Origin: Verrucomicrobiota bacterium
Lineage (GTDB): Bacteria > Verrucomicrobiota > Verrucomicrobiia > Limisphaerales > JACRJZ01
NCBI GenBank assembly: GCA_016219875.1
Contig: JACRJZ010000021.1
Span: 62,001-126,000 of the forward strand
DNA length: 64,000 bases
Reading direction: 5' to 3'
The notes under the pieces were generated by a model. The model saw only the letters and a program-made list of their open reading frames with translations. It was not told the DNA's origin and made no database searches. The position numbers and the translations under genes are program-made. Numbering within the stretch: the stretch's first letter is position 1; each line of letters begins with the position of its first letter. Shown piece after piece: positions 52,577 to 60,312 of this stretch.

Positions 52577-53685
52577 GCCTGGCGCTGGAGAGCTTTGCGC
52601 TCCCGGCCCAACGCGTCCGCGGCGATCATCGCGTCCACGACCATTTCCGAAGTCACCTTGAACGGATGGGCGTGGCAGAGCGAGCCGGGGCCAGCGCAGA
52701 CGTCGCCGATCTTAGCGAGGCGATCGCGCGTCACGCCGGCCAGGCCGAGTTCGGCGAACGTCACCGGCAGGCCGACGGCGATCATCCAGTCCACCATCTT
52801 GAGCATTTCGTCGGTCGCCATGTTCTCATCGAGGCAGAACTGGCTGATGATGCCGAAGGCGACTTCCTCGCCGTGCATCAGACCCTTGCATTCCGGAAAA
52901 CCGGGCAGGCAGTTGGCGATCATGTGCGCGGTCGCCACGCCGCCGCTTTCGAACCCCAGGCCCGACATCAGCGTGTTGGCTTCGATGACGCTTTCCACAG
53001 CGTGCGTCACGACCTTCTGTTCGACCGCCCGCTTGGCTTCGAGGCCGTGTTTCATCAAGGTCTCGTAGCCCAGCCGCGCAATGGCCATCGCCACCAGCGT
53101 CGCGCGGCCTCCGGCTAGGTTTTGTCCGCGCGTGGAATGGACAACCTCCGCTTCAACCCACGTCGAGAGCGCGTCGCCCATGCCCGCCACGAACGCCCGC
53201 ACCGGCGCTTCGGCGATCACCTGGCTGTCCACCAGCACGAGATCAGGATTCACACCCCAACTTTCGAAGCCCTGGCAGACACCTTTCTCGTCGTACCACA
53301 CCGTGAAAGAACTGGTCGGCGAGTCGGTTGAAGCCACCGTCGGACACGAAACCATCTTGGTGCCTGCTGACGCTGCCGCGGCTTTGGCGGTGTCCAAGGT
53401 CTTGCCGCCGCCGAAACCCACGATCACATCCGCACCTTGGTCCCGCGCGATTTGTGCGACGCGAGCGGCTTCGGCCTTGGTGGAGTCACCGCGGAATTCG
53501 ACATCCACAATCTCCAGCGCGGCGGCCTTGAGACTGGCGAGCACGCGCTCGCCCAAGATGCTCTTGAGGCGAGCGTCCCACAAGACCAGGGGCTTCTTGC
53601 CGACTTTGGCAATGTGGCTGCCAGCTTCGCGAAGCACGTTGCGGCCCTGCACATATTTTCTCGGAGCGAGGAAGGTGAAGTTCAT
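52573..53685 (-). CDS. GldA-type iron/zinc-containing polyol dehydrogenase
   Basis: A 370-residue protein of the glycerol dehydrogenase group of iron-containing alcohol dehydrogenases. NAD-binding region: VIVGFGGGKTLDTAKAAA and PTVASTDSPTSSF. Metal ligands are the Asp in GMGDALSTW and His in VATAHMIANC and LMHGEEVAFG. Family members oxidise glycerol, 1,2-propanediol or other vicinal polyols to ketones. In this operon, with SDR, lactonase and isomerase-like genes, a sugar-alcohol substrate is equally likely. It is separated from the upstream cupin gene by 30 bases and overlaps the SDR gene by 4. Confidence 0.93.
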   Translation of the reverse strand: MNFTFLAPRKYVQGRNVLREAGSHIAKVGKKPLVLWDARLKSILGERVLASLKAAALEIVDVEFRGDSTKAEAARVAQIARDQGADVIVGFGGGKTLDTAKAAAASAGTKMVSCPTVASTDSPTSSFTVWYDEKGVCQGFESWGVNPDLVLVDSQVIAEAPVRAFVAGMGDALSTWVEAEVVHSTRGQNLAGGRATLVAMAIARLGYETLMKHGLEAKRAVEQKVVTHAVESVIEANTLMSGLGFESGGVATAHMIANCLPGFPECKGLMHGEEVAFGIISQFCLDENMATDEMLKMVDWMIAVGLPVTFAELGLAGVTRDRLAKIGDVCAGPGSLCHAHPFKVTSEMVVDAMIAADALGRERKALQRQA

Positions 53686-53715
53686 CGGGATAGTTAGATA
53701 GGGGTTGATGGTTTC

Positions 53716-54369
53716 TCAGAACTTGATCTTGGGATCGGTGAATCTCACCGCCTCCCCCGTGTGGAAAGTGGAGAACTCGGTGAAGATCGCGCCTTGCGGC
53801 CCGGCCTGCATCCAGTGCTTCTCCAACGGGCGGGAGACGGCCGCGATCTCGCCCACCTGCAGGATCCGCTCGGTCTTTACGGTGATGAAGGGAGCGTCGC
53901 CGCTCGCGATGGTCGCCTTCATGTTGGGCGTGGGATTGCCCTCGGCGTACGTGTAGATCTCACCGCAACGGACCAGCCAGGATTCCATCTTCGGGGGAAT
54001 GTCTCCCACTTTGACGTGCCAGTGTTCGGGTATGATCTGCCCCGGAAGCAGGAAGGCGTCGAGGCCCGAGAAATTGTTTTTCTGGTCGCCGTGCCACACG
54101 ATGGCGCCGAGGCCCGTCTCGGTGAACCGGCCCAAGGCGAAGTCGGTGACGAACACTCGCTTGGCGATGGCGTCATTCACGGGATAGCCGTGCTGTTTGA
54201 GGAAGTTCAGATAAACGCGCTTCGCGGCCTCCGCGTCGAACTTGCCGGCCGCGTCGTAGAACTGTTTGTTGTCCATCCGGGCGAACTGGCCCGTGCCGTT
54301 CGAGGCGCAGCCGGCCACGAGGACCAGCGCCAGCGCCGACAGAATCAATTTGGTGTGCATTGCTTTCAT
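53716..54369 (-). CDS. Lipoprotein cupin resembling D-lyxose ketol-isomerase
   Basis: A 217-residue protein with a lipobox (LALVLVAGC, Cys21). The rest is a cupin with the pattern of D-lyxose isomerases: LLPGQIIPEHWH, CGEIYTYAEG, KHWMQAGPQGAIFTEFST and FTDPKIKF. Likely metal ligands are His116, His118, Glu129 and His185, all present. Characterised D-lyxose isomerases are cytoplasmic and interconvert D-lyxose and D-xylulose or D-mannose and D-fructose. An exported, lipid-anchored version is unusual. It may act in the periplasm or have a new role; activity is inferred from motifs only. It is the third gene of a five-gene minus-strand operon. Confidence 0.78.
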   Translation of the reverse strand: MKAMHTKLILSALALVLVAGCASNGTGQFARMDNKQFYDAAGKFDAEAAKRVYLNFLKQHGYPVNDAIAKRVFVTDFALGRFTETGLGAIVWHGDQKNNFSGLDAFLLPGQIIPEHWHVKVGDIPPKMESWLVRCGEIYTYAEGNPTPNMKATIASGDAPFITVKTERILQVGEIAAVSRPLEKHWMQAGPQGAIFTEFSTFHTGEAVRFTDPKIKF

Positions 54370-54393
54370 GGGTGTTTTCCTTTCGTGGATCGC

Positions 54394-54792
54394 TCAGGCC
54401 CGCATCTGTTGGAACAAGCTCCCACTGTCGAAGATTTCCCATGCCTCGGCCAGCTTGCCGCCCTCCACGCGGAACGTGCTGATCGCGGGCAAGCGGACCA
54501 GGTTGCCCTTGGGCTGGATGCCGGCGAACTCGCCGGTGTGCCGGGCCACAAACGTGAAGTGGCAGTCCACCTTGTCGCCTTCCGCCAGCATGAAGTCGTG
54601 CTCGATCTTCATGTCGCTGAAGCCGCCGCCGATCGCCTGAAAAAATTGGCGCACTCCCGCCGGGCCGGGCGGCAATCCGGGTGGAAAATGATGATCCACA
54701 AACGTGGCGCTCACCACTTGTTCAATGCCGGCCAAGCCGGTCGTCGCCTCGGCGTAGTAGCGCCGCACCAGTGCTTTGTTTGTTTCTGACAT
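54394..54792 (-). CDS. SnoaL-like/ester cyclase family small protein
   Basis: A 132-residue protein of the SnoaL-like NTF2 fold. Typical landmarks are NKALVRRYYAEATTG at the start, FVDHHFPPGLPPGPAGVRQFF, the central DKVDCHFTFVARHTGEFAG and EAWEIFDSGSLFQQM at the end. Family members are polyketide cyclases, dehydratases or ligand binders; the substrate is unknown. No signal peptide, so it is cytoplasmic, unlike its two lipoprotein neighbours. It lies 15 bases after the SMP-30-like gene and 24 before the cupin gene. Confidence 0.85.
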   Translation of the reverse strand: MSETNKALVRRYYAEATTGLAGIEQVVSATFVDHHFPPGLPPGPAGVRQFFQAIGGGFSDMKIEHDFMLAEGDKVDCHFTFVARHTGEFAGIQPKGNLVRLPAISTFRVEGGKLAEAWEIFDSGSLFQQMRA

Positions 54793-54807
54793 GGGATGCC
54801 TCCGGGG

Positions 54808-55875
54808 TTACTTGAGTTTGATGATCGAGATCGTGGCCGGCAACTGGTACTTGCTGTTCTTAAACTTCGGGAACGGCCAGTCCATGTTCGACACGATGAT
54901 CTCGTCGCCGCGCACGAGCGCCTCGCACGGTTGGTCAAGCTGCCCGGTCGTCTTGTCGGTCACGTCCTCGTTCTGCCAGAGCGTCTCGACCGTGCCGTTG
55001 GGGCGGATGATCTGGATGGCGTTGGCGGCGGAGTCCGCAACGTAGAGATTGTCGGCGGCGTCGCGGTGCATGCCGTCGCAGTTGATCAGCTTGCCGGGAG
55101 CCTTGGCGAAGACCTCGTTGGACTTCACGGCACCGCTCGCGTCGAACGTGATCTTGTGCATCACGCCTTCGCCGAACAACCCGACGAACAGGTTGCCCTT
55201 GCTGTCGAACTCAATGCCGTCCGCGCCGAAGCGCCAGTCGTTGTTCTGGCTCTTGAACGTGGCGATGATGTGCGGGTCGCTCTTGACCGGGGTCTTGAGC
55301 TGGACATTTTCCTCGTCGAGCTTGAACCGCAGCACCGCGCTGGTCAGCGGCTGCGATTCCTCCTCCATCACCGACTCCGTGATATAGACGCTCCCGTTAT
55401 GGATGGCGAGGCCGTTGGCCACGTTGAAGCCGCTGGCGACGAGCACCATCTTCTCCACCTTGCCGCCCTTCACGACGAGCTTCCACAGCCGGGACTTCTG
55501 GTTCTTGTCCTTCATGTATTGCATGTCGGCGAAGTAGAGATCACCCGACGGCGCGGCCACGATGCCCATCGGTGCGATCCGGTCAATGCCCTTGGCCAGG
55601 CCGGGGAAGGGCGTGGGAAACTCGTAGAACTTCTCTGCCTGGTTGGCGGGGGTGATTCGCATCAACAACGGCGGCTTGGTCTCGTCGTTGAAGTTGGGCA
55701 CCGACACGATGACGCTGTTGTCCTTCAGCAGCGCCATGCCATCGGGGGTGTTGCAGTAGTCCGGCAGCGTGACGAGCAGTTTCGCCTGGGGCGCGGTCGT
55801 TGTGGTGGACATGGCGCATCCAGCGACAAGCGCAGCGATCAAGAGTCCGGCGAGGAGCGGGGTTGTTCTCTTCAT
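54808..55875 (-). CDS. SMP-30/gluconolactonase-like beta-propeller lipoprotein
   Basis: About 355 residues with a lipobox (LLIAALVAGC). The mature part is a six-bladed propeller: DYCNTPDGMALLKDNSVIVS, DRIAPMGIVAAPSGDLYFAD, NVANGLAIHNGSVYITES, WRFGADGIEFDSKGNLFVGL, NCDGMHRDAADNLYVADSAA. The N-G-x-A and D-G-M/D-G-I motifs match SMP-30 lactonases, which use divalent metal to open sugar lactones, though some relatives only bind ligands. The frame runs further upstream to 56100; the ATG at 55875 is chosen because the signal peptide starts there. It is the first gene of the minus-strand operon and is divergent from an HzsA-like gene over a 280-base gap. Confidence 0.85.
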   Translation of the reverse strand: MKRTTPLLAGLLIAALVAGCAMSTTTTAPQAKLLVTLPDYCNTPDGMALLKDNSVIVSVPNFNDETKPPLLMRITPANQAEKFYEFPTPFPGLAKGIDRIAPMGIVAAPSGDLYFADMQYMKDKNQKSRLWKLVVKGGKVEKMVLVASGFNVANGLAIHNGSVYITESVMEEESQPLTSAVLRFKLDEENVQLKTPVKSDPHIIATFKSQNNDWRFGADGIEFDSKGNLFVGLFGEGVMHKITFDASGAVKSNEVFAKAPGKLINCDGMHRDAADNLYVADSAANAIQIIRPNGTVETLWQNEDVTDKTTGQLDQPCEALVRGDEIIVSNMDWPFPKFKNSKYQLPATISIIKLK

Positions 55876-56155
55876 GGTGTGTTTCTGCTGTGTGATTTCA
55901 TTCCGGCAAGCAGGCCAGTGTTTCTCAGAGAGGTTCATGCCGGCAGGTTGGCAACACGTTTTGGTTAAGGTCAAGGCCGGAGTGTGGCGAAGTGATTTTC
56001 TTCGCTGGCCGTCCAGAGGTGGGATTGAAGGGAGGGGGCAGCACAGGATACATTGGACTGAACCCTCTCCAGAGCCAGCACCGGCAGACGGCGCGAACAA
56101 CTTCCACCGTCAGAAAACAGTGGACGATCGACCGGGAACACATACCCTCTGGCGC

Positions 56156-58636
56156 ATGATCACCACTGCGGTTATGCAAACCGACCGGCCAGGCGCAAAG
56201 CCCGTCTTGGCGAAAGGAAAGAGTTCTGCGACTGCATACCTTCGGTACGCAGCGTGGATCATTCTGGCGATCATGGCAGGATTCGGACCCGCATTCCCGG
56301 CTGACGCTCAAAGCCAGCCCGAGGAAGCAACGGGGCTGCCGGCACTGGTCCGGACCGATTGGGAGCGCCAGGAAAAGCGCCTCGGCCGCCCCGCCCATTC
56401 GCCGGAGGCCATTCAGCACGCCGTCCGCCGTGCGCGCCTGCTCCTGGACGACCTGCGCACCGTCGCCGGCATCGGTGACCTGACCGCGCCAACGGCGGAG
56501 TTGGACCGATTTACGGCCGCTGCTGACAACATCGTCTTGCTTGATGAGCCTTCGCGTCTGGACTTGTATTTCAAGGTCCGGGACCTCGCGCGTGAACTGG
56601 CCCTCAGGAACCCGCTGGTCGCCGCCCGGCCCATCGTCTTCATGCAGCGTCGCCGGGCCGTCGGCTACATGCTTTACGAATACCTGGGTTGGTACTACGC
56701 CCATGGGAATAATCCGGACAACGGAGCGTTCAATCCCAAGGTTCCAACGCCCGAACCCGGCGGCGGGGTTTTTGCCTTGGAACAGCCCGGTCGATCGCTG
56801 GCGACGCGCGAGCTTGCTCCCGGAATGGCGCGCGGGGGCCATTTGGTCACGCTGTCGCTCTCGTTCGACGCCCGGACGATCTACTTCGCCTTCGCCAATC
56901 CCAAGGGCAAGGATCCTTACACGTTGCCGGGATACGCGATGGCGCCCGTGGAGCCCGCGGCGAAATACAATACGTTTCACATCATGGCGATGAACGCCGA
57001 TGGTTCGCGTTTGCGGCAGCTCACCGATGGCCCTTACGACGATTTCGATCCCTGCCCACTGCCTGATGGCGGCATTGCGTTCCAGTCCACGCGACGCGGC
57101 AGCAAGCTGCGTTGCGGCGGCGGCAGCGCCGAGTTGGTGAACACGCTGCATCGCATGGACGCGGACGGCCGGAACATTAGGACGCTGTCGTTTCACGAAA
57201 CACACGAGTGGCATCCGTCCGTCCTGAACGACGGCCGCCTGGTGTACACGCGGTGGGATTACGTGGACCGTAACGCAGCAAAGTTCCACGGACTGTGGAC
57301 CTGCAATCCCGACGGGACGAGTCCAGGAATTCTCTTCGGCAACTACACGACGCGCCCCTGGGCCTGCTACCAGGCGAAAGCGGTGCCGGGCTCCGACAAG
57401 ATCCTATTCGTGGCCGGAGGACATCATGCCAACGTGGGCGGCACGCTGGTCATGCTCGATCCGTCGCGCGCCGGGTTGCACTCGGAAAGCGGCGAAGACC
57501 GTGTCGAGGCTCTCGAACGCCTCACTCCCGAAATCTGCTTTGCTGAGGCTCAAGGCTGGCCGAAGAGCTATTTCTACAGCCCCTGGCCTCTGTCGGAGAA
57601 TTATTTCCTGGTCGCGTTCAGCCACGATCCACTTTGCGGCGGATACACGGGGCAACGCCGTGAAACGGAGACTGGCCTCTACTACTTCGATCGGTTCGGC
57701 AACCTGGAACTGCTGTTCCGTCGTCCGGGCATCTCCGCCGTTTATCCCATCCCTTTGGCACCGCGCACGCCTCCGCCCGTGCGCGCTGGCGAAGTCCAGA
57801 CCGATCTGGGCGATGCCGGGGAGTTCATGCTCTCGGATGTGTACAACAGCCTGATGCCCCTGCCGCGCGACCGCCGCATCTCTGAACTGCGCGTGTTTCA
57901 ACTGCTGCCGAAATCGCGGACCGACGATGCGAACCATCCGCGCATCGGGCATCCGGAGCAGTCGAATGCGCGCATGCTCCTGGGCTCGGTGCCCGTGGAC
58001 AAGGACGGCTCCGCCTACTTCCGAGCGCCGGCGCGCAAGCCACTCTATTTCCAGGCCGTGGACGAAAGCGGGCGCGCGGTGCAGAGCATGCGCACCATCG
58101 TGTATCTGCAACCCGGCGAACGTCGCAGTTGTGTCGGATGTCACGAGTCTCCCGGCACGACACCCGCACGCCGCGAGGCGACGGCCTTTCGGCGCGCCCC
58201 GTCTTCGCTTCGGTCCGGTCCCGAGGGCTCGTTGCCGTTCTGCTATCCTCGACTCGTTCAGCCGGTGCTCGACCGGCACTGCGTCCGCTGCCACGACGGT
58301 TCTTCAGGACCCGACAAGAGTCCGTTGGTTCTGACTGGCGAATCCGCGCCGAAAAGCCCGTTCAGCCGTTCCTATGAAAGTTTGAAGCCCCATGTGCGCT
58401 GGCCCTCCTACGACGCGCCCGCCACCCGGCCTGGCCAAGCTGGAGCCGACCTTAGCCCGCTCTCGGCACTGCTGACCGGCGAGAAACACCGCAAGTACGT
58501 CGAGGTGCCCGACGAAGATCTCCGCAAGGTGTACCTTTGGCTGGATGCCCATGTGCCATTCTACGGAACCTACGAAGAACATGATTTGGTCGCGCAAAGG
58601 CTCGGCCATGCGGTGCCGCCGCCGCCCCTCCAGTAA
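56156..58636 (+). CDS. HzsA-related dihaem c-type protein
   Basis: About 826 residues with an N-terminal hydrophobic segment (AWIILAIMAGFGPAFPADA). A helical stretch (AHSPEAIQHAVRRARLLLDDL) precedes an HzsA-like propeller: SLSFDARTIYFAFANPKGKD, PCPLPDGGIAFQSTRRGSKLRC, LNDGRLVYTRWDYVDRN, YFYSPWPLSENYFLVAFS. Haem c sites are C659-x2-C662-H (SCVGCHES) and C709-x2-C712-H (HCVRCHDG). VDKDGSAYFRAPARKPLYFQ matches the other two paralogues. Its role is unknown; two paralogues lie at 30066-33785 and 35034-37424. The ATG at 56156 is preferred to the frame opening at 55769, which runs through the divergent lipoprotein gene. Confidence 0.84.
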   Translation: MITTAVMQTDRPGAKPVLAKGKSSATAYLRYAAWIILAIMAGFGPAFPADAQSQPEEATGLPALVRTDWERQEKRLGRPAHSPEAIQHAVRRARLLLDDLRTVAGIGDLTAPTAELDRFTAAADNIVLLDEPSRLDLYFKVRDLARELALRNPLVAARPIVFMQRRRAVGYMLYEYLGWYYAHGNNPDNGAFNPKVPTPEPGGGVFALEQPGRSLATRELAPGMARGGHLVTLSLSFDARTIYFAFANPKGKDPYTLPGYAMAPVEPAAKYNTFHIMAMNADGSRLRQLTDGPYDDFDPCPLPDGGIAFQSTRRGSKLRCGGGSAELVNTLHRMDADGRNIRTLSFHETHEWHPSVLNDGRLVYTRWDYVDRNAAKFHGLWTCNPDGTSPGILFGNYTTRPWACYQAKAVPGSDKILFVAGGHHANVGGTLVMLDPSRAGLHSESGEDRVEALERLTPEICFAEAQGWPKSYFYSPWPLSENYFLVAFSHDPLCGGYTGQRRETETGLYYFDRFGNLELLFRRPGISAVYPIPLAPRTPPPVRAGEVQTDLGDAGEFMLSDVYNSLMPLPRDRRISELRVFQLLPKSRTDDANHPRIGHPEQSNARMLLGSVPVDKDGSAYFRAPARKPLYFQAVDESGRAVQSMRTIVYLQPGERRSCVGCHESPGTTPARREATAFRRAPSSLRSGPEGSLPFCYPRLVQPVLDRHCVRCHDGSSGPDKSPLVLTGESAPKSPFSRSYESLKPHVRWPSYDAPATRPGQAGADLSPLSALLTGEKHRKYVEVPDEDLRKVYLWLDAHVPFYGTYEEHDLVAQRLGHAVPPPPLQ

Positions 58637-58671
58637 TCGTTGTCAACTGCCCCTGCGTTCAGGAGTCACCT

Positions 58672-59817
58672 ATGAAACTCAACCCGACTCGATTTCTCGT
58701 GCCTGTTCTTGCCGCCGCTGCCGCATTTTCAACGGCCACAGTTTCACGGGCGGCTGATCCGTTGGTTCTTATTTCGTCGTTCGCGACCGGAACGAACGGC
58801 GCCATCGAGGCCTTCCGTCTGGATCCCAAGAGCGGCCGCCTGACGCACCTGCACCGCGCGGCAAACGTCGAGAACTCGTACTTCATGACCGTGTCGGCGG
58901 ACCAGAAGTTCCTGTATGCGATCCACGCCAAGGAATTCGGCGCCAAAGAACACGAGCAGGTCGCCGCGTACGCGATCGCCCGTGCGACGGGCCGATTGAC
59001 GCTGTTGAACCGCCAGTCCACGCACGGCTCGGCCTCCTGCTATCTGCACCTCGACGCGACGGGCAAGACGCTGCTGCTCGCCAACTACTCGGTTGGCAGC
59101 GTGGCGTCGCTGCCCGTGCGGAAGGACGGTTCTCTGGGCGAGGCGGTATCGATCATCCCACATGCGGGCACCAGCGTGAACCCGGAGCGCCAGGAAGGTC
59201 CGCACGCGCACTGCATCATCACCAGTCCGGACAACCGTTTTGCCTGCGCGGCGGATCTGGGACTCGACCAGGTGCTGGTTTACCGGTTGGACGCCGCCGC
59301 GGCCAAGCTTACACCTCACGACAAACCTTATGGAAAGACGCCGCCGGGTGCCGGGCCGCGGCATATGGTCTTCCACCCGGGCGGCAAGCGCCTCTATGTC
59401 ATTAACGAACTGACCAACTCGATCACCGTGTTCGACTACGACCCGCCATCGGCTGTGCTGGTCGAGTGGCAGACGATTTCCACGCTGCCCCAGGGGTTTC
59501 GTGGAACCAGCGCCTGCGCAGATGTAAAAATCACGCCCAACGGCCGCGTCCTCTACGGCACCAATCGTGGGCACGACAGCATCGCCGCATACCGTATCGG
59601 CGAGGACGGTCGATTAACCCTCATCGACATCGTGCCGAGCTTGGGAAAAGAGGCGCAGAATCTGGCAATCACGCCCGACGGGAAGTTGCTCCTGTGCGCG
59701 AACCTGTCCGGCAACAACGTCGCCGTGTTTCGAATCGATTCCGAAACGGGCGGGCTCACGTCCGTTGGCCCGCCGGTTTCTGTGACCAGCCCATCGTGCA
59801 TCCGGGTCTTGTTCTGA
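58672..59817 (+). CDS. Exported 6-phosphogluconolactonase-like (Pgl/YbhE-type) beta-propeller
   Basis: A 381-residue seven-bladed propeller with a signal peptide (FLVPVLAAAAAFSTATVSRA). Family blocks are GAIEAFRLDPKSGRLTHLH, YLHLDATGKTLLLANYSVGS, GPHAHCIITSPDNRFACAAD, GAGPRHMVFHPGGKRLYVIN and AQNLAITPDGKLLLCANLSG. YbhE-type enzymes open 6-phosphogluconolactone in the cytoplasm; an exported form cannot see that intermediate, so a different lactone, or a ligand-binding role, is likely. It follows the third HzsA-like gene by 35 bases and probably shares its mRNA. Confidence 0.9.
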   Translation: MKLNPTRFLVPVLAAAAAFSTATVSRAADPLVLISSFATGTNGAIEAFRLDPKSGRLTHLHRAANVENSYFMTVSADQKFLYAIHAKEFGAKEHEQVAAYAIARATGRLTLLNRQSTHGSASCYLHLDATGKTLLLANYSVGSVASLPVRKDGSLGEAVSIIPHAGTSVNPERQEGPHAHCIITSPDNRFACAADLGLDQVLVYRLDAAAAKLTPHDKPYGKTPPGAGPRHMVFHPGGKRLYVINELTNSITVFDYDPPSAVLVEWQTISTLPQGFRGTSACADVKITPNGRVLYGTNRGHDSIAAYRIGEDGRLTLIDIVPSLGKEAQNLAITPDGKLLLCANLSGNNVAVFRIDSETGGLTSVGPPVSVTSPSCIRVLF

Positions 59818-59856
59818 ACTACCGTTCCCGCCGGAATTGAAAGACTGCGCGCCAGG

Positions 59857-60312
59857 TTGATCCGATCTTCCCGCCTTGCTGGACTGAAATTGGCGTTGGC
59901 TGGCTTCGCAGCATTCGCGTCCGCGGCCGAGATGCGGTCTGCGCCCCAACGCGCCGGTTACCGCTGGACCAACCAGCCGGCCAACATTAACGCGTTCGAG
60001 AAATGGCTGAGGAAGCCGTTAGTGCGGGTCGAGGATTTCATCGGTAGCGAGACGTGGAACAACGCTGGGCGGCCCGCGTGAAGGCTCGAAGGCTGGGCGA
60101 ACGCATATTTCGCCGAGCAGATGCACCGGTCCACCACCACCAACGTCGCCTCCCACTGTTACTTCGACGTGCAGGCGACGGACGGTCATCACCCGCTTAC
60201 GCCCGGCGCGAGCGGCAAGAAGAAAACGGAGTTCCTGCAGGCGAGGGAATTGGCTGCCCCCGGCAAAGGTCTGGCATCACAGAGTTCCTTCCCGGTACAG
60301 TGCGGCGCATGA
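59857..60312 (+). pseudogene. Decayed secreted-protein gene with in-frame TGA
   Basis: One frame reads a signal-like start (GLKLALAGFAAFASA), then RAGYRWTNQPANINAFEKWL and VRVEDFIGSETWNNAG, which resembles the N-terminus of secreted GH26-like proteins (weak recall). It meets TGA at 60079-60081. The same frame continues with EGWANAYFAEQMHRSTTTNV and ASHCYFDVQATDGHHPL to a stop at 60310-60312, but the catalytic middle expected of a glycosidase is absent. The simplest reading is a remnant with a nonsense codon and an internal deletion. It fills most of the 490-base gap before the next gene. Confidence 0.5.

Noticed and set aside
60079..60081. Selenocysteine at an in-frame TGA
   Set aside because: No selenocysteine-type context is visible and the downstream product lacks a complete fold; a nonsense codon in a remnant is simpler.
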